This document shows, in pieces, positions 9,590 to 20,446 of a stretch of 64,000 nucleotides of DNA (positions are counted from its first letter, which is position 1; each line of letters opens with the position of its first letter). This stretch comes from Dermanyssus gallinae. Taxonomy: Eukaryota; Arthropoda; Arachnida; Mesostigmata; Dermanyssidae. Below the pieces are notes generated by a model. That model saw only the letters and a program-made list of their open reading frames with translations, made no database searches and was not told where the DNA came from. Where the stretch lies: contig QVRM01001418.1 of the NCBI GenBank assembly GCA_003439945.1, positions 1-64,000 of the forward strand, in the 5' to 3' direction. The position numbers and the translations under genes are program-made.

Positions 9590-9950
9590 CGAATAAACTC
9601 GTGATTGCAGGTCACGTTGCATTCCAAAGCCACGTGCTCTACCGTTTTTGGTCGCATGGCATACTTCACACAGTGGGAAAGGGTTTTCGCGTCTATGAGC
9701 CTTCCCCAGAGTCTAGTAGACATACTGAAGAAATGCCATGCAATTCCGAGTCTGAGGGGCGTGGGCTACTTGGTTTGGTGGTTTAGGAGTCCTACTTTAA
9801 GCTCTGTTAGTTTGCAGTAGCAGCTTGCACATTCGGCCTTTCCAAAGGCTCTGTTATAAACGTCTGGTTGGTAGCATTTTTGTCCGAGTCACGGCCTGCA
9901 ACTTCCGCTATAGTCGGTGTAAACGCGCCCCTTTTTATTCGCGCGGTCAA
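9590..9950 (-). pseudogene. Probable C-terminal fragment of a LINE ORF2 (zinc-knuckle region)
   Basis: On the minus strand CYQPDVYNRAFGKAECASC (about 9870-9810) resembles the 'GHGxFxxYLhrFgkadspxC' block found near the end of ORF2 in I/R1/Jockey-like LINEs. Further on, CEVCHATK in one frame and TVEHVALEC in the next (about 9680-9630) give the expected C-x2-C...E-H-x4-C knuckle split by a frameshift. Roughly 100 bases of unexplained sequence separate the two blocks. The alignment is from memory of family patterns, so confidence is moderate. Confidence 0.45.
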
Positions 9951-10580
9951 CTGCCGTTCTCTACGCTATGTACGCTATTGCAAACGTTCTTTTTTATGTG
10001 TTTCTTAAATGAAAATCTGGCTCGTCCATACCATCTTACCCTGTATTTAAACCGTTTTTTTCAAATGGTACAAACAGGAGATGACAAGAATCTCCCCCGC
10101 ATTGTACAGGCGACCTGCCAGACAATATTTCCGGGAAATTTCGCCTGCCATACGACAAGTCTGTCTGTAAGTACTGACAAGCTGCGAGATTAATGTACAA
10201 CTAAAATGTTTGTCATATTCGGCCGCTCAAAATTGAGCTAGCTTTGCATGCAACGCAGTGTGAACTATCAATGTATCTTCACGATATATATATATATATA
10301 TATACATACATATCAAGAAGGGGAAGTACAGAATGTCGAGCTTATGAGTTAGGAAGGAGTCAATCAAACATTTTACGAAATAATATACAGCCTTGGAGCA
10401 GAAATTTAGACCTGTCGGAGGCCCTAGCTTTAGGATGAAACGTTAGAAAGGAGCAGGTCGATACTCAAAGAAAGGACGCATAGAGACTATGATCATGTAC
10501 CATGGCAAGGAAACCTCTGTACGGGCATGCTAGCGAGCTCTTCCTTGCAATTTACGGTCAACAAAAATTGATCTTGTGAG
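9951..10580. other. Spacer with a short (AT)n run
   Basis: (AT)10 lies at 10284-10303. The end of this stretch (from about 10500) may include the decayed N-terminus and left end of the mariner relic that follows, but no terminal inverted repeat was visible. Confidence 0.45.
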
Positions 10581-11505
10581 AACGTCATTCGTGAACTTGT
10601 ACAACATTTTAATAGGACATGTTTAATTAGTGACGTAGCAAGTCATGGAAGACCCACACGGAACAGAAGAAGCGTTCTTACGGCTGAATGAAATGTGGCC
10701 AACAATGTGGAACAATATCCGGAAACATCGGTTTGGAGTCGTGCCCGACAGCAGAGGTTTTTGTGCACCTTGATCTGGCGAATTTTAAGGTCGGTTCTAG
10801 CGACGTATCCATGAAAGATTCAGCTGGCGCACGACATGTATCTTAAAAATTATCTAAAACAGCTGAATTTCTCCAATTGGGCTTCATGGATGATGCAGCA
10901 CAATGCCCGTTTTATGAAGAAAACGATATTTTGCGGCGAAGCCTATTTCTATCTAAATGGGAATGTTTAAAAATAAGGCTATCGGGTCTGGACAACCGAA
11001 AAACCTAACGCTATTTACGAGAGGCGGTTGCAGGTGCCATATGTGATACTCTAGTGCGGTCTCGGTGCAAAGCGATCATTGAACCCTATTTTTTCAGTTT
11101 ACGCCAAATGGCGAGCGTTATCACGGCATGATTATCAATTGTCTTTGACCGTTTTTAGACGGAATCTCGATGCGAGTGAACTCTAGTTCCCATAAGATGA
11201 CGACCGAAGTCACACAGCCGGCAAGACAATTGGACTTTGATGAAGTGTTCCGAACGGATAGTCTCGCGCAACGGGGGCATTAAATGGCCTTCAAGATTCT
11301 AGCGATCTAAGGCCGACTGTTAGACTTTTATTGCGCGAAGGATGCTGACCGCGCGCCCCACGGAGGCACGCAGGTGCTATCGGGTGGTCGAGATGAGAGG
11401 CTATTGCTTGACGAATTGCTCCCTCGGGTCCCCGAGCTATGGCCGGGACGATATCTCACGGCCTTGAAGTAGTGCCGCACAATTCCTAGCTCTGGGGGGG
11501 ATAGG
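10581..11505 (+). pseudogene. Mariner/IS630-type transposase relic
   Basis: The plus strand can be read through stops and a few shifts as a DD(E/D) transposase. The helix-turn-helix region reads NVIRELVQHFNRT, then HGRPTRNRR, then WRILRSVL. The catalytic part reads KIQLAHD (from about 10814), then IFCGEAYFYLNGNV, which corresponds to the family's FSDEAHFHLNGYV. GYRVWTTEKPNAIYERRLQVPYV follows, then the D-D-x-SHTA block (about 11196-11215) for QQDGAxxHTA, and WPSRF...SDLRP...DF (11283-11330) for WPPRSxDLTPxDF. The first catalytic Asp codon is GGC (Gly, 10935-10937). Stops occur in at least six places. No terminal repeats were identified. The match is strong enough that only the subfamily is in doubt. 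Confidence 0.88.
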
Positions 11506-12361
11506 AAGAATTAAGTTTTTTAGTGCGTAAAAGTCCCGTGCTAGTTGCTATTGGTTGCCAGTATTGATCGGCCATTAGCGCTTCCAAATTTCCCATACCA
11601 AACAAAAGACTTTTCTATCGGCTCTTTTAACCACTAAAGTGTACACTTACTATCCCACTCAACAATAAAGTGTGCATTAATGTACTTAGGCCGGATTTAT
11701 GTAAAAAACTGCTAAATGCTAAATTGAGTGCACCGTGTACAGCTTTACAAACCAAAAAGGTCACCACTTCACCGAAGTGATATTTCCTTGAAACACTCTT
11801 GTTTTTATATTACTTTCAAGGTCTCATACATATACCAAAACCAAAAACAAGAACACCCCAAGCACGTGGTACTCTTTTTATAAGTAAAATAAAGTAAAAA
11901 TTAACAAGAAAAAGCAATACATATCGCCTAAAATATAGCAGATTTAGGCATCCATCACATTTTAATCTTAGAATTTCAAGTCGTAAGTACGATCAGTGGA
12001 TGCGCCTCTGGTCAAGTGTACTCATTATACATTTATGAGAGTTGTAATAAACTATGTCCTTATTATGAACTTCGAGTGAGGAGCATTGCGCTTAGATTGT
12101 GAAGCAAAATCTGACGAAAATATGACTTTTTAAAACTCCTCCCTTTTTCGCCCTACACAGCCTCTGCAGAACATTTTCAATTTCCAAGATTAAAATCTGA
12201 TTTGAGCAGTCGTTTTTCGACTCAGTTCTAATTACCATGCAAACAAGCCCTTAGGCTTTGAAACAACATTTTATAAGTTTCTGTATATTATAAGTTATGA
12301 TAAGTGATTATATAAGTTTAAAAACATTTATCTTCTATAAGTAGTATTGTTCGTGCTAAAG
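11506..12361. other. AT-rich spacer
   Basis: Rich in AT and A/T runs, with several AATAAA-like hexamers, and no coding potential seen. The 3' end of the mariner element presumably lies near the start. Confidence 0.5.
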
Positions 12362-12885
12362 TCAAAACTTTGTGAATGCACTGTGAACACAGGAGTGTGT
12401 ACCGTGTACCTCTCTAGTAAACTCTGCCATCGAGCCTTCTAAGTTACGCAATAGCTCAAGGTTCGAGTCTAGATGCCTAGTATAAAGATTCCAGTCGACT
12501 TGCCGTGAATTTGCCGCTAGGGAGCAGTAGCAAAAACGTATCGAAAATCCGCAACTCCCATTGGATGTGCGGCTTCTCTCTATTATAGAACGCGTTGAAG
12601 GGTGCATTTATAGAACAGTCTTTCACACTCAATGGGTAGCCCTCTATGACCGTGCCAATCTAACCATGGCGAGGCTAGTAGTGGGAGTGATAAGCCGTAT
12701 AACACTAGCATTCAGGCTATCAGCAGGATCAGCTGTCCTGATTGAAGCTAGTACGGCCTTGGAATAGCAAATGATGGCCTTTTCTGGAATAGAAGAGTTT
12801 ATCTGCTCTAGCCCTATCTTACTCGCCTGGCGACCAGTCAGTGATGAAAACTCTTGCATGGCTTGGGATATCTTTGCGCATGTCT
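12362..12885 (-). other. Unrecognised coding-like stretch
   Basis: Two open frames (12859-12644, 71 codons, and 12607-12362, 81 codons) are in the same minus-strand frame, separated by only 36 bases that hold several stops. The upstream frame is open from a stop near 12890. Composition is protein-like (for example SSIPEKAIICYSKAVLASI), but I recognise no family. The gap is too short for an ordinary intron. This is either a decayed gene fragment or chance. Confidence 0.2.
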
Positions 12886-13418
12886 GTTTCTAACAAGAAC
12901 GCGTTCTTTAATCGACATTTCCGAGATCGATGTAAATAATTTTTCTCTCTCTCTGTGTTACAACATTATGGTCGCATAATTCGTAAGGCTGAACATCTGC
13001 ATACGGACATTTTAGGCTGATTTGTGGCTCACATACGTCTTCTATACTCCCGAAATCCGTATCTTGTATACAACAATATTAAAAGTGGCTGCAAATGATT
13101 GTATTTTTTTATCTGACCTGCTCCTTTATTGCCAACTGGGGTAGTATAAATACTACTACACCTGCACACGTTACAAATACCTCCATAGAAAGTTTGCATC
13201 ATTAGCTGCGCCCTATCAACTAAGTTGAAAGTACGACTCGCTCAAAATTGAAAGGCTAATCCCCCTGCGTACAGAGCAAGTAGTATTGAGGCGTTGCGCG
13301 TTAGAAGATGATATCTTGTCATTCAGGTCTCACATGGCGTCATCAACTCGGGGTCCAGTTGTACTCCTCCAAACCCGAGGCGGCAGAGGCAGAGCTGTAT
13401 CGGTATTAAAGATACTCA

Positions 13419-13471
<53 letters not shown>

Positions 13472-14429
13472 AATCTATGGAAGCGCATTTTACTAAGTAG
13501 GACAACTTGTGTCAGCCTTTCATTCTAGCTTCTACCATCTCCAGGCGCGTACGCACAATTAGTAGTGCAACGCCAAGCATGCAAGGTGGCTGCACCCGTG
13601 CACAATCAGTGAAATTTCTCATGCTCGGTGTTAGCCTCGTTTTCGTCACTGGCTCACAACCAGGCGAGCGTTAAAGCGGGACTTTCCTTTCGGGAACTTT
13701 CCCCCAGAACGAGAAGCCAAATGGAGACGATAGCTGCATGACGTTCTCGATGCTCGATGAGGCGGGTCCTGCGGTAGTCTTCGATTTAGCTTGATGACAT
13801 GCAGCAGCGCATCAGTGGTGATAGCGACCTGCATTGGTCATCGTCTGCCACTTGAACGTTAACGTGGTGTCGTAACAAACGTATTGTCCTGCAAACGCTG
13901 TACGATGCACTTTCGCTTACCGCCAAGCGCGTTTACAGACCGCCAAACTGCCGCTAGGCCGCTGGCTATGGCGCGAGTTCAATTAGTAACAAGCGTGTGC
14001 GCAAGGCGACAATTCAAAAACCTATTATTATTATTATTATTATTGGATGCGCTGGAAGGCGAAATACAAACCAGCAAACAGCGACTGAACTGCGATGCGT
14101 CATTACTGAGGATGAGGCAGTGCCTCTGGTGCCACCGAAAACGCTACTCAGGAAAACCGAAAAAAAACGTATTGGTTTCCTGTGAAGCGAGTATGAGAGT
14201 TGGTTATCATTTGTCGCGGGCGCCCTGTCTCCACACGCTTGGAGCATCCGAACGATGGCGAATGTTCAACAAAGTGTTTTATATCATAGCTTAAATCAGC
14301 TATACTGATTCACATGATGAACTGAATAAACGTTTGGACTAAGTACAGTTTACAAGTTTAAACGAAACAGAACAATTGCCGTTTTTACTAATTGTCAAAA
14401 CATGCATTACCTGATTCAAATTCAGCTAT
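12886..14429. other. Spacer with (AT)n and short (TTA)n runs
   Basis: (AT)n covers 13421-13469 and a short (TTA)n run lies at 14026-14045. Open frames in this part are either inside the repeats or unlike any known protein. Confidence 0.5.
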
Positions 14430-14470
14430 ACCCCTTGAAAATAACCAACTGTTGGTTATTTTCAAGGGGT
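14430..14470. repeat. Perfect 41-bp palindrome
   Basis: Two 20-base arms (accccttgaaaataaccaac and its exact reverse complement) meet at a single central t (14450). The bases just outside do not pair. It can form a perfect hairpin or cruciform. It is not a simple repeat, and no coding frame explains it. It could be a terminator-like hairpin, the centre of a foldback transposon, or a scar of hairpin-end joining. Confidence 0.95.
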
Positions 14471-14848
14471 TTAAATAATAAGTAATAATTCATCGCCCAG
14501 TGCTTCATCGTGTAAGGAGGTTTATTGCGCTAGAATCCCACCGAACGTTTCGATGAACCAGCAATTCATTGCGGAACAGATACAAAAACTCCGCTAACTC
14601 AACCACCGCTTCATCTCTAACTTTTAGGCGCCGCCTCTTGCCCGACGTTAATAATGGGCAGCCGTAGATAGATCCCCCATTAATCGTCGGTGCCGCAGCG
14701 TTGTCGCTCGTAGCTATTGTCGCTCCCCAGACAGAATCGCACCGTGCCCCCTTCCCCACGGCCGGTCGTTTATCGGTCACAACTTGGTCATCACGACAGC
14801 GCTCAGAAGCGTTCAGGGTCGACTTAGTCGACATCGGATATGTGTTGC
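14471..14848. other. Spacer, nothing recognised
   Basis: The first 50 bases are AT-rich, then the sequence is GC-richer. No supported gene. Confidence 0.4.
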
Positions 14849-14872
14849 TATATATATATATATATATATATA

Positions 14873-14914
<42 letters not shown>

Positions 14915-14927
14915 CATATATATATAT

Positions 14928-14969
<42 letters not shown>

Positions 14970-14973
14970 CATA

Positions 14974-15010
<37 letters not shown>
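14849..15010. repeat. Interrupted (AT)n microsatellite
   Basis: About 160 bases of AT dinucleotide, interrupted at intervals by gtgc (for example near 14873, 14911, 14932 and 14967). The regular interruptions suggest an expanded higher-order unit. Reading frames through it encode only Ile-Tyr runs and are not genes. Confidence 0.95.
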
Positions 15011-15012
<2 letters not shown>

Positions 15013-16433
15013 AGTCGTTGTACTAGCAGTGAACCGAATTTGGCGTTGCCCCGCCGTAATACGCTTCTTAGAGCGTAGACAACGACTAAATCCGCCATCT
15101 ACCACTAAAAATAGCTCTGTATTGGCGGGTCAACAGCACCCGAACCCCAGCACGTGCGGCGACACAGAATACGCCCGACGCTTAAGGGTGTTCTATTGCC
15201 ACGAGGAATAGCTACTGTAACAATCTTCATGCACACTCAAACACACGAAAATAGCTAGCTGAAGTCGTTAACGTAACGTTATATCTTTGTAACTGCAACT
15301 AACTGGTCGAATCGATCAGTTGGGCATTTTTGTTTAAGCGAAACGAGACTACAAAATACCTGTGGCTGTCTATAGATGAATGACCAAATCGTCTAAATCT
15401 TCAGTTGGATACAAACCACGCTTGCACACGTCGAGGCGCACAATTAACTGGATATTTCCAGTGATCTTTCTCTCTGCTCTCGCCGCGTTAATTTTCAGCG
15501 AAATATCTATGTATCGCCGTCATTTCCTTAATTCATGTTTTTCTCTCTATTTATTGCACTTCCATTAATCGTTGATTGAGATTGTCTGAGACAGCCGTCG
15601 ATCTTAATGTAAGTTGCGTCTGTTGCGGTTTGGTAGTCTATCTATAATCACTTTCACACGAATCGCGTTCATGGCAAGGCTGCAATGCATATCGATGTAT
15701 TTCGAAAGTGATTTGCATCTAAAAAGTATTACAAATAATAATATATATACAACTTTTTTTAATATAATACATTATGAGAGTGCTGAACACAAAAAATAAC
15801 CATACATACATACATTGAAACGGTATCTTTTCGGAAGATTCTTTAGCGTCAAGGCTGTAATACAATAATAGCTTAGGTTCAGGTTTAGATCTTTCGTACA
15901 TACGTACCTTAACTACTCGCCTATGTACTTACCTGGCTGTAGAAGTAAATCGCTAATAGAGCACCTAGGAACGCAAACGACTGGAGAAGATCTTTTTACG
16001 GAACCTGGCAGACTTTGGCACATGTGTGGTTGGCGCCTCGAGCATGCAGTGACAAAGTACATAACCGGATCTTATTTCGTCGTTCTATCTTTATCTTTCA
16101 TCCTTTACATATTTAGTCTGCCAGTCCGCTCGCCGACTGGAGCAACCGAAAGTGAAGTATGTAACTCTCTGTTACGAAACAATTCCGTCACGGAATTGAT
16201 GCCACGTGTGGCTCCCCACGTCCCATGCCGTTCTTGCCGTTAGCCGCATCTGCGTGCGTTTGCTTTCGCGTACCAAAACACCCCGCCCCGCCCCGTTCAA
16301 CTTAAACAACCCTTTGCTTCAACGAACAGTCAAGCTATGTGATTAGCTTTAGCGCGATCGGAAAGCATCCTGCCATAGCGTGCGTATTTGATTATACGCT
16401 ACAATGTACGGTCAAATCGTGTGATTTTTTACT

Positions 16434-16436
<3 letters not shown>
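15011..16436. other. Spacer, nothing recognised
   Basis: No repeat or gene family identified. The plus-strand frame 15923-16243 has a hydrophobic stretch (SYFVVLSLSFILYIF), but there is no start context or homology that I can name. Confidence 0.4.
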
Positions 16437-16465
<29 letters not shown>

Positions 16466-16560
16466 CGTATAGTGTTCAAACCTAAAATTGAAAAAAACTG
16501 TGGTGCACCTGTCTGCTGCGTACTGCCTGGAAATGCAATAATTTTATATTCCTATAAACT

Positions 16561-16627
<67 letters not shown>
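16437..16627. repeat. Two (AT)n microsatellites
   Basis: (AT)n at 16437-16465 and a longer array, with one aaat interruption, at 16563-16627. The second array abuts the point where the LINE relic on the minus strand stops being recognisable, so expansion there may have eaten the 3' end of that relic. Confidence 0.95.
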
Positions 16628-16632
<5 letters not shown>

Positions 16633-16639
16633 AATTACG

Positions 16640-17865
16640 ATAGTTCCACGTCACTTGGATACTGTAGGCAGCTACAGATGCCACTCTGAGCATCAGTAAT
16701 GTTATGGCCGTCCGAGCGAACAACTGTGTTGGACTTCTGAAACCAGCTGCTGCGATAACAACGCTCAGTTGCATGCTGTAAAAGGGTTGTACCTCGAGAC
16801 GAGAAAATTGTCCCAGCAAAAGCTTTCCACGAACTGCACTTGCTCGCCGCGAAATTGCAGTTTATCTGCAGGGGCTCATTGTTCGCCGCTCCGGAACTTC
16901 ACAATCTTTGTTATTGACACATTTACTCTGTGGCCATTCTGCAAGAAATATTTATCAAGTGTGCAAAGCGCAGCCTGCAGGTCAATACGGACAACTGAAT
17001 ACTACCAGGTCATGCAGGATCACCTCTTTAAAAAATGTTCTAAACTCTAGGTCATGCAGGATCATAACTTTTGAGTGCGGCTCTTTCATGACACGTGGCA
17101 AATTGCTGAGTAACTTTATTAGTAACAATGGATTAAGATTGTCGATAGTTGGGGTTGCGAATACCCACTCGAGGTGAGATCTTGTTAGAATTCTTGAGAG
17201 TAGATTGTAGACACAATTCCTTTTTGATACTGGCTGCCACTTGGAAAGGTCCAAAAAATCTCCTTTCCTTTTGGGATAACCTTAAGAAGGCATTCGTACC
17301 ATCTGGCTGATAGAGTGCCTTCGGAGAGGCGTCTGCTTAAAAGAGACTGCCGTATGGGCACGAGGAGATGTCCATGCCGAAGGTGCTCATTTCTCATAAG
17401 GTCTGGCTCGGATGCCTTGTTGTTTCGTATGCGAGCGAGAGCAATATTGGCTTCGTCTAGACTAAACGGTTCATCCGCAGTCTCAGCGAAGAATCTCTCT
17501 CGAGCCCGTATGAAATAGGAGTATCGATAGATACCGTATCTTTGAGAGTGATGGCTGCTTGAAAGTGGTCCAAGAGTTATTGCGATGGAATTGAACAGCT
17601 CGTCAAATTGTGAGACTGTTGTGTGATGAAGTGAGGTTCTCGTTGTGTTTTTATTATAAGGAGGTGTTATTGTTAGCGAAATATTTCTAAATCCTCGACC
17701 GGAAAACACGGAAAATCGGCCCTTTGTGGGGCTGAAGTTGCGAAAATGTCGATCGTTGAGCATCTTGTTGTTCCCGTAGAACCAACCCGCTGCAGGTTGG
17801 CATCGGCACAGCATGTGGAAAAGTTACAATGGAAACTATAGCAACAAGGGACATTCAAACGTTGA
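16640..17865 (-). pseudogene. CR1-like LINE relic: ORF2 remnant
   Basis: This relative of the element at 2556-7141 is decayed and lacks its 3' end. STIDIFATS (about 17750) corresponds to SVIDIFATN, the end of the endonuclease. SLDEANIALARIRNNKASEPD...RNEH (about 17470) matches the reverse transcriptase entry block. WQPVSKRNCVYNLLSRIL (about 17240) matches WRGIAKKSCIYKLLASLL. Box A is deleted. TPTIDNLNPLLL (about 17150) is box B. YADD has decayed to LHDL and is duplicated. DLQAALCTLDKYF (about 16985) and KFRSG follow. AYSIQVTW (about 16660) matches SYGIELLW. The N-terminal half of the endonuclease is missing. Confidence 0.8.
17006..17067. repeat. Tandem duplication within the LINE relic
   Basis: aggtcatgcaggatca occurs at about 17007-17022 and again at about 17050-17065, roughly 43 bases apart. 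It duplicates the decayed YADD region of the reverse transcriptase, which gives two ILHDL segments in the minus-strand translation. Confidence 0.8.
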
Positions 17866-18004
17866 ACGGAAATGTTTCTTTCAGGACATCGACGTTGAAT
17901 CCTGATAATTGGTTACAATATTAGGATATGTACTAGCAATCTATCATGATTTCAAGTCATTCGCACTTAAATTGGCATATCACTAGTTGTTGTTGCGTTT
18001 ATTG

Positions 18005-19180
18005 AGACCCCTTGCCTGCGGCATCCGCCAATTGTGGTACCGTGAGTTGCATACCGTTCTGAGCTGTTTGTAGTCCTGCATCATCTTTTAACGTGCTCTT
18101 GGAAATTAGGCTTCGAGGGGCGTATAGTGTGATCTCGGGATTGTTTGCTGAGGAGCGGATTTCCGAACCTCCTCCCTTGATGGCACTGTGCTGTTCGAGG
18201 CCACTCTAGTCACTCTCTCTATTTTTGCTAATTCCCTTTCTGAAATATATTTTTTTAAACGGTTTTATCCAACTTTGTCCTAAAAACGCGTGCGACGCTC
18301 CAGCAGTTGTTTCGGCTATTTGGTCGGGGCCGTGCTTCCTTTGACTAAATTGAACTAGATCCGACTAAATGTTTGCCAGATGCATATATTTCAAGAGATT
18401 GCCCGCAAAGAGACTATGCAGACTAAATTGGCATTTTGACAATACTCTGAGATTGTCACAGGCACTGAAAGCACCGTGAATTCTGAAGAAGGGTGATTCG
18501 CCTTTAACCACTCATCAAAGCCACGTGCGGCTAATAACGTTTTGGTACCTTCTAGTTGCAACACCTCGTAGTTAACTAGATGAACGAACACTGCGCTCGT
18601 CTATTCGTTATCCAAGTCTGCCATGGCCCCGTTTAGTATGTCTTCCGCTGATTGGCCTGGTGAGTTAATAACTTTGATGTCCAGCTTTTTAGGAAAGAGG
18701 GAGCGAAGTTTTCTCTGGAAAAGTTTCACATCGATTCCGATAAGCAAGACACGCTTATGTTTCCGTGCAAGGCCAATTTCGGCCTCAGTTGGTGAGGCAG
18801 CCAACGACAGGTCTAAAGCAGATTGCATCAAGTGAGAGAGAGAGAGAGAGAGTTCTCAAATAAGTTGATTCTGTTGTATCTTCTTATTCTCGAGCCGAGC
18901 GATGTGGCGGCAAATCGACGCTAAAACCGAGTTCAACGAAATATTCTAGGGTTGACAATTAGCAGGTTCATGCATTGATAAATCACGACGCCGCGGTCCA
19001 CAGTTTTATTCTATCTGCTGGCAAGTCCACAAATTAGGCAGTTCTACGGTTGTGATGTCGCGCCTGTTTGCTGCGTTTTATGGAACCTGTTCGTGCAAGA
19101 AGCACATTGAAGTGATACTGGCTCGGATTCTGCGCCTGTTCGACACATGAAGCAGATATCACTCGCATGAGCCATGATCT
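18005..19180 (-). pseudogene. CR1-like LINE relic: ORF1 remnant (PHD + SGNH/esterase-like)
   Basis: On the minus strand ICFMC...LQCASCTNRFH...CLIC (about 19160-19020) is the PHD finger. KHKRVLLIGIDVKLFQRKL...FPKKL (about 18755-18690) matches AVLVIGDKSLKVVKGKL...FPKKT of the intact ORF1. ANHPSSEFTVLSVPVTISEYCQNAN (about 18510-18430) matches the block around HPDSRLTVVSVPQFTQSCKEAN. The end near 18010 (LTVPQLADAAGKGSQ) resembles MVARLLAQVDQQGYN. A (GA)n run at 18833-18853 has expanded inside it. Frames are broken in several places. Together with 16640-17865 this is one old insertion with an internal deletion of roughly 0.8 kb across the ORF1/ORF2 junction region. Confidence 0.78.
18833..18853. 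repeat. (GA)n microsatellite
   Basis: About 10 GA units inside the ORF1 relic, between the PHD and the esterase-like parts. Confidence 0.9.
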
Positions 19181-20382
19181 TATTCCTGACTAGCTACCAC
19201 CCGTAAAAACGTGAAATCACTGCAGCCGAGCTGTGCAACATTATGTGACTAACACTAAGCAGCGTAGAGGCAAAGCAGACTCTTAAAAAAGGTTTGTTTC
19301 TAAAACAAACTACTTTACTTGGTGTTCGAACCACGGAATTTTCTTAAGTAATCTGGGGCCCTACCGCTCAGCCAAGTTGTCACTTTTTTTTTCGGTAACT
19401 GACGATATTCAATAAACCTCTCAACCAGGTACGGTGGTAGAAATGGTCTAAACTTTAAATTCGAAGCGCTGGTTCCTACTCGAAACGCACACGCGCACAT
19501 ACGCACTAAAATGCTTGAATTTTACGTTTGTACAAAACATAAGCAAAGCTGCTGTCGGAGCTGCTATATGCGCTAGTACAGCTGTAAGTCATAGTGGCAG
19601 TCAAGCGGCGTTAAAGTTCCGCATTTTAACTGTTGGATAATTCCAGGACAACAGGAGCTATGGCTGTTATCCAGAACGCTCTAAGAACTGTGTTCAGTTT
19701 TCGTGGTACAATTTTGCTTCAGAAGCGCCGCCTAATCACCGGACTAAGCACACGCAAGACACACTTTAGTACCCGTTAGAGTTCTAGTGTGCTGTGTCGT
19801 CTTGAGTATTGTTTACGAGCCGGTAGTTAATTGTTTCCATGCGTTGTTGCTTATGCGTCTGCAGCATATCAATGTAATCAATAGGTGTGTGCCCAACCTC
19901 ACTTAATCGAATCAGTGCTGACTGAGGTGGTAATACGTTACGTGTGCGCTAATCTCACAGTACATTAGCTTCGAGGAACCGGCGAATGCAATACTACTCT
20001 GCAATGCGATGTTTTTTGTCTCAGACTAGATTCAATGAAGAGGCCGCACCGCATCTACAATATAATATTACACACGATTTGGTAGGTGGGATATCAAGTT
20101 TACGTATGTGTCACATACCATAGAGGCAGCTTCCATACACTGAGGATGTGACAGGGAGCGAGACGACCGCTGTCACATGGACCGCAACAATTAAGCCTTA
20201 TCACTATGTGTAGCCTTTATATATGCAGACTAGTCGAAGAAACGCGTGTATTTCGCTCTACTCGCAACAATGTCAGTTAGAAGCCGAACCAGAGACGCAG
20301 CACGCAGAGCGTCATTATCTGCTCGACCATGGCGCCGCCGCCGCCATTGTTTTGATCACCCTCCGTATCAACAGCATTATAG
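19181..20382. other. Spacer, nothing recognised
   Basis: No repeat or gene supported. The minus-strand frame 19315-19506 has no recognised similarity. Confidence 0.4.
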
Positions 20383-20446
20383 TCATCATCGTCGTCGTCG
20401 TCATCATCATCATCATCATCAACAACAAGGACATCATCAACATCCT
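20383..20446. repeat. (TCG)n/(TCA)n/(ACA)n triplet repeat
   Basis: Runs of gtc, atc and aac triplets. The frames across it give Ile/Val or His runs and are not considered genes. Confidence 0.9.

Noticed and set aside
14505..15211. Long open frames on both strands encoding Ile-Tyr repeats
   Set aside because: They are translations of the (AT)n microsatellite at 14849-15010; no independent coding signal flanks it.
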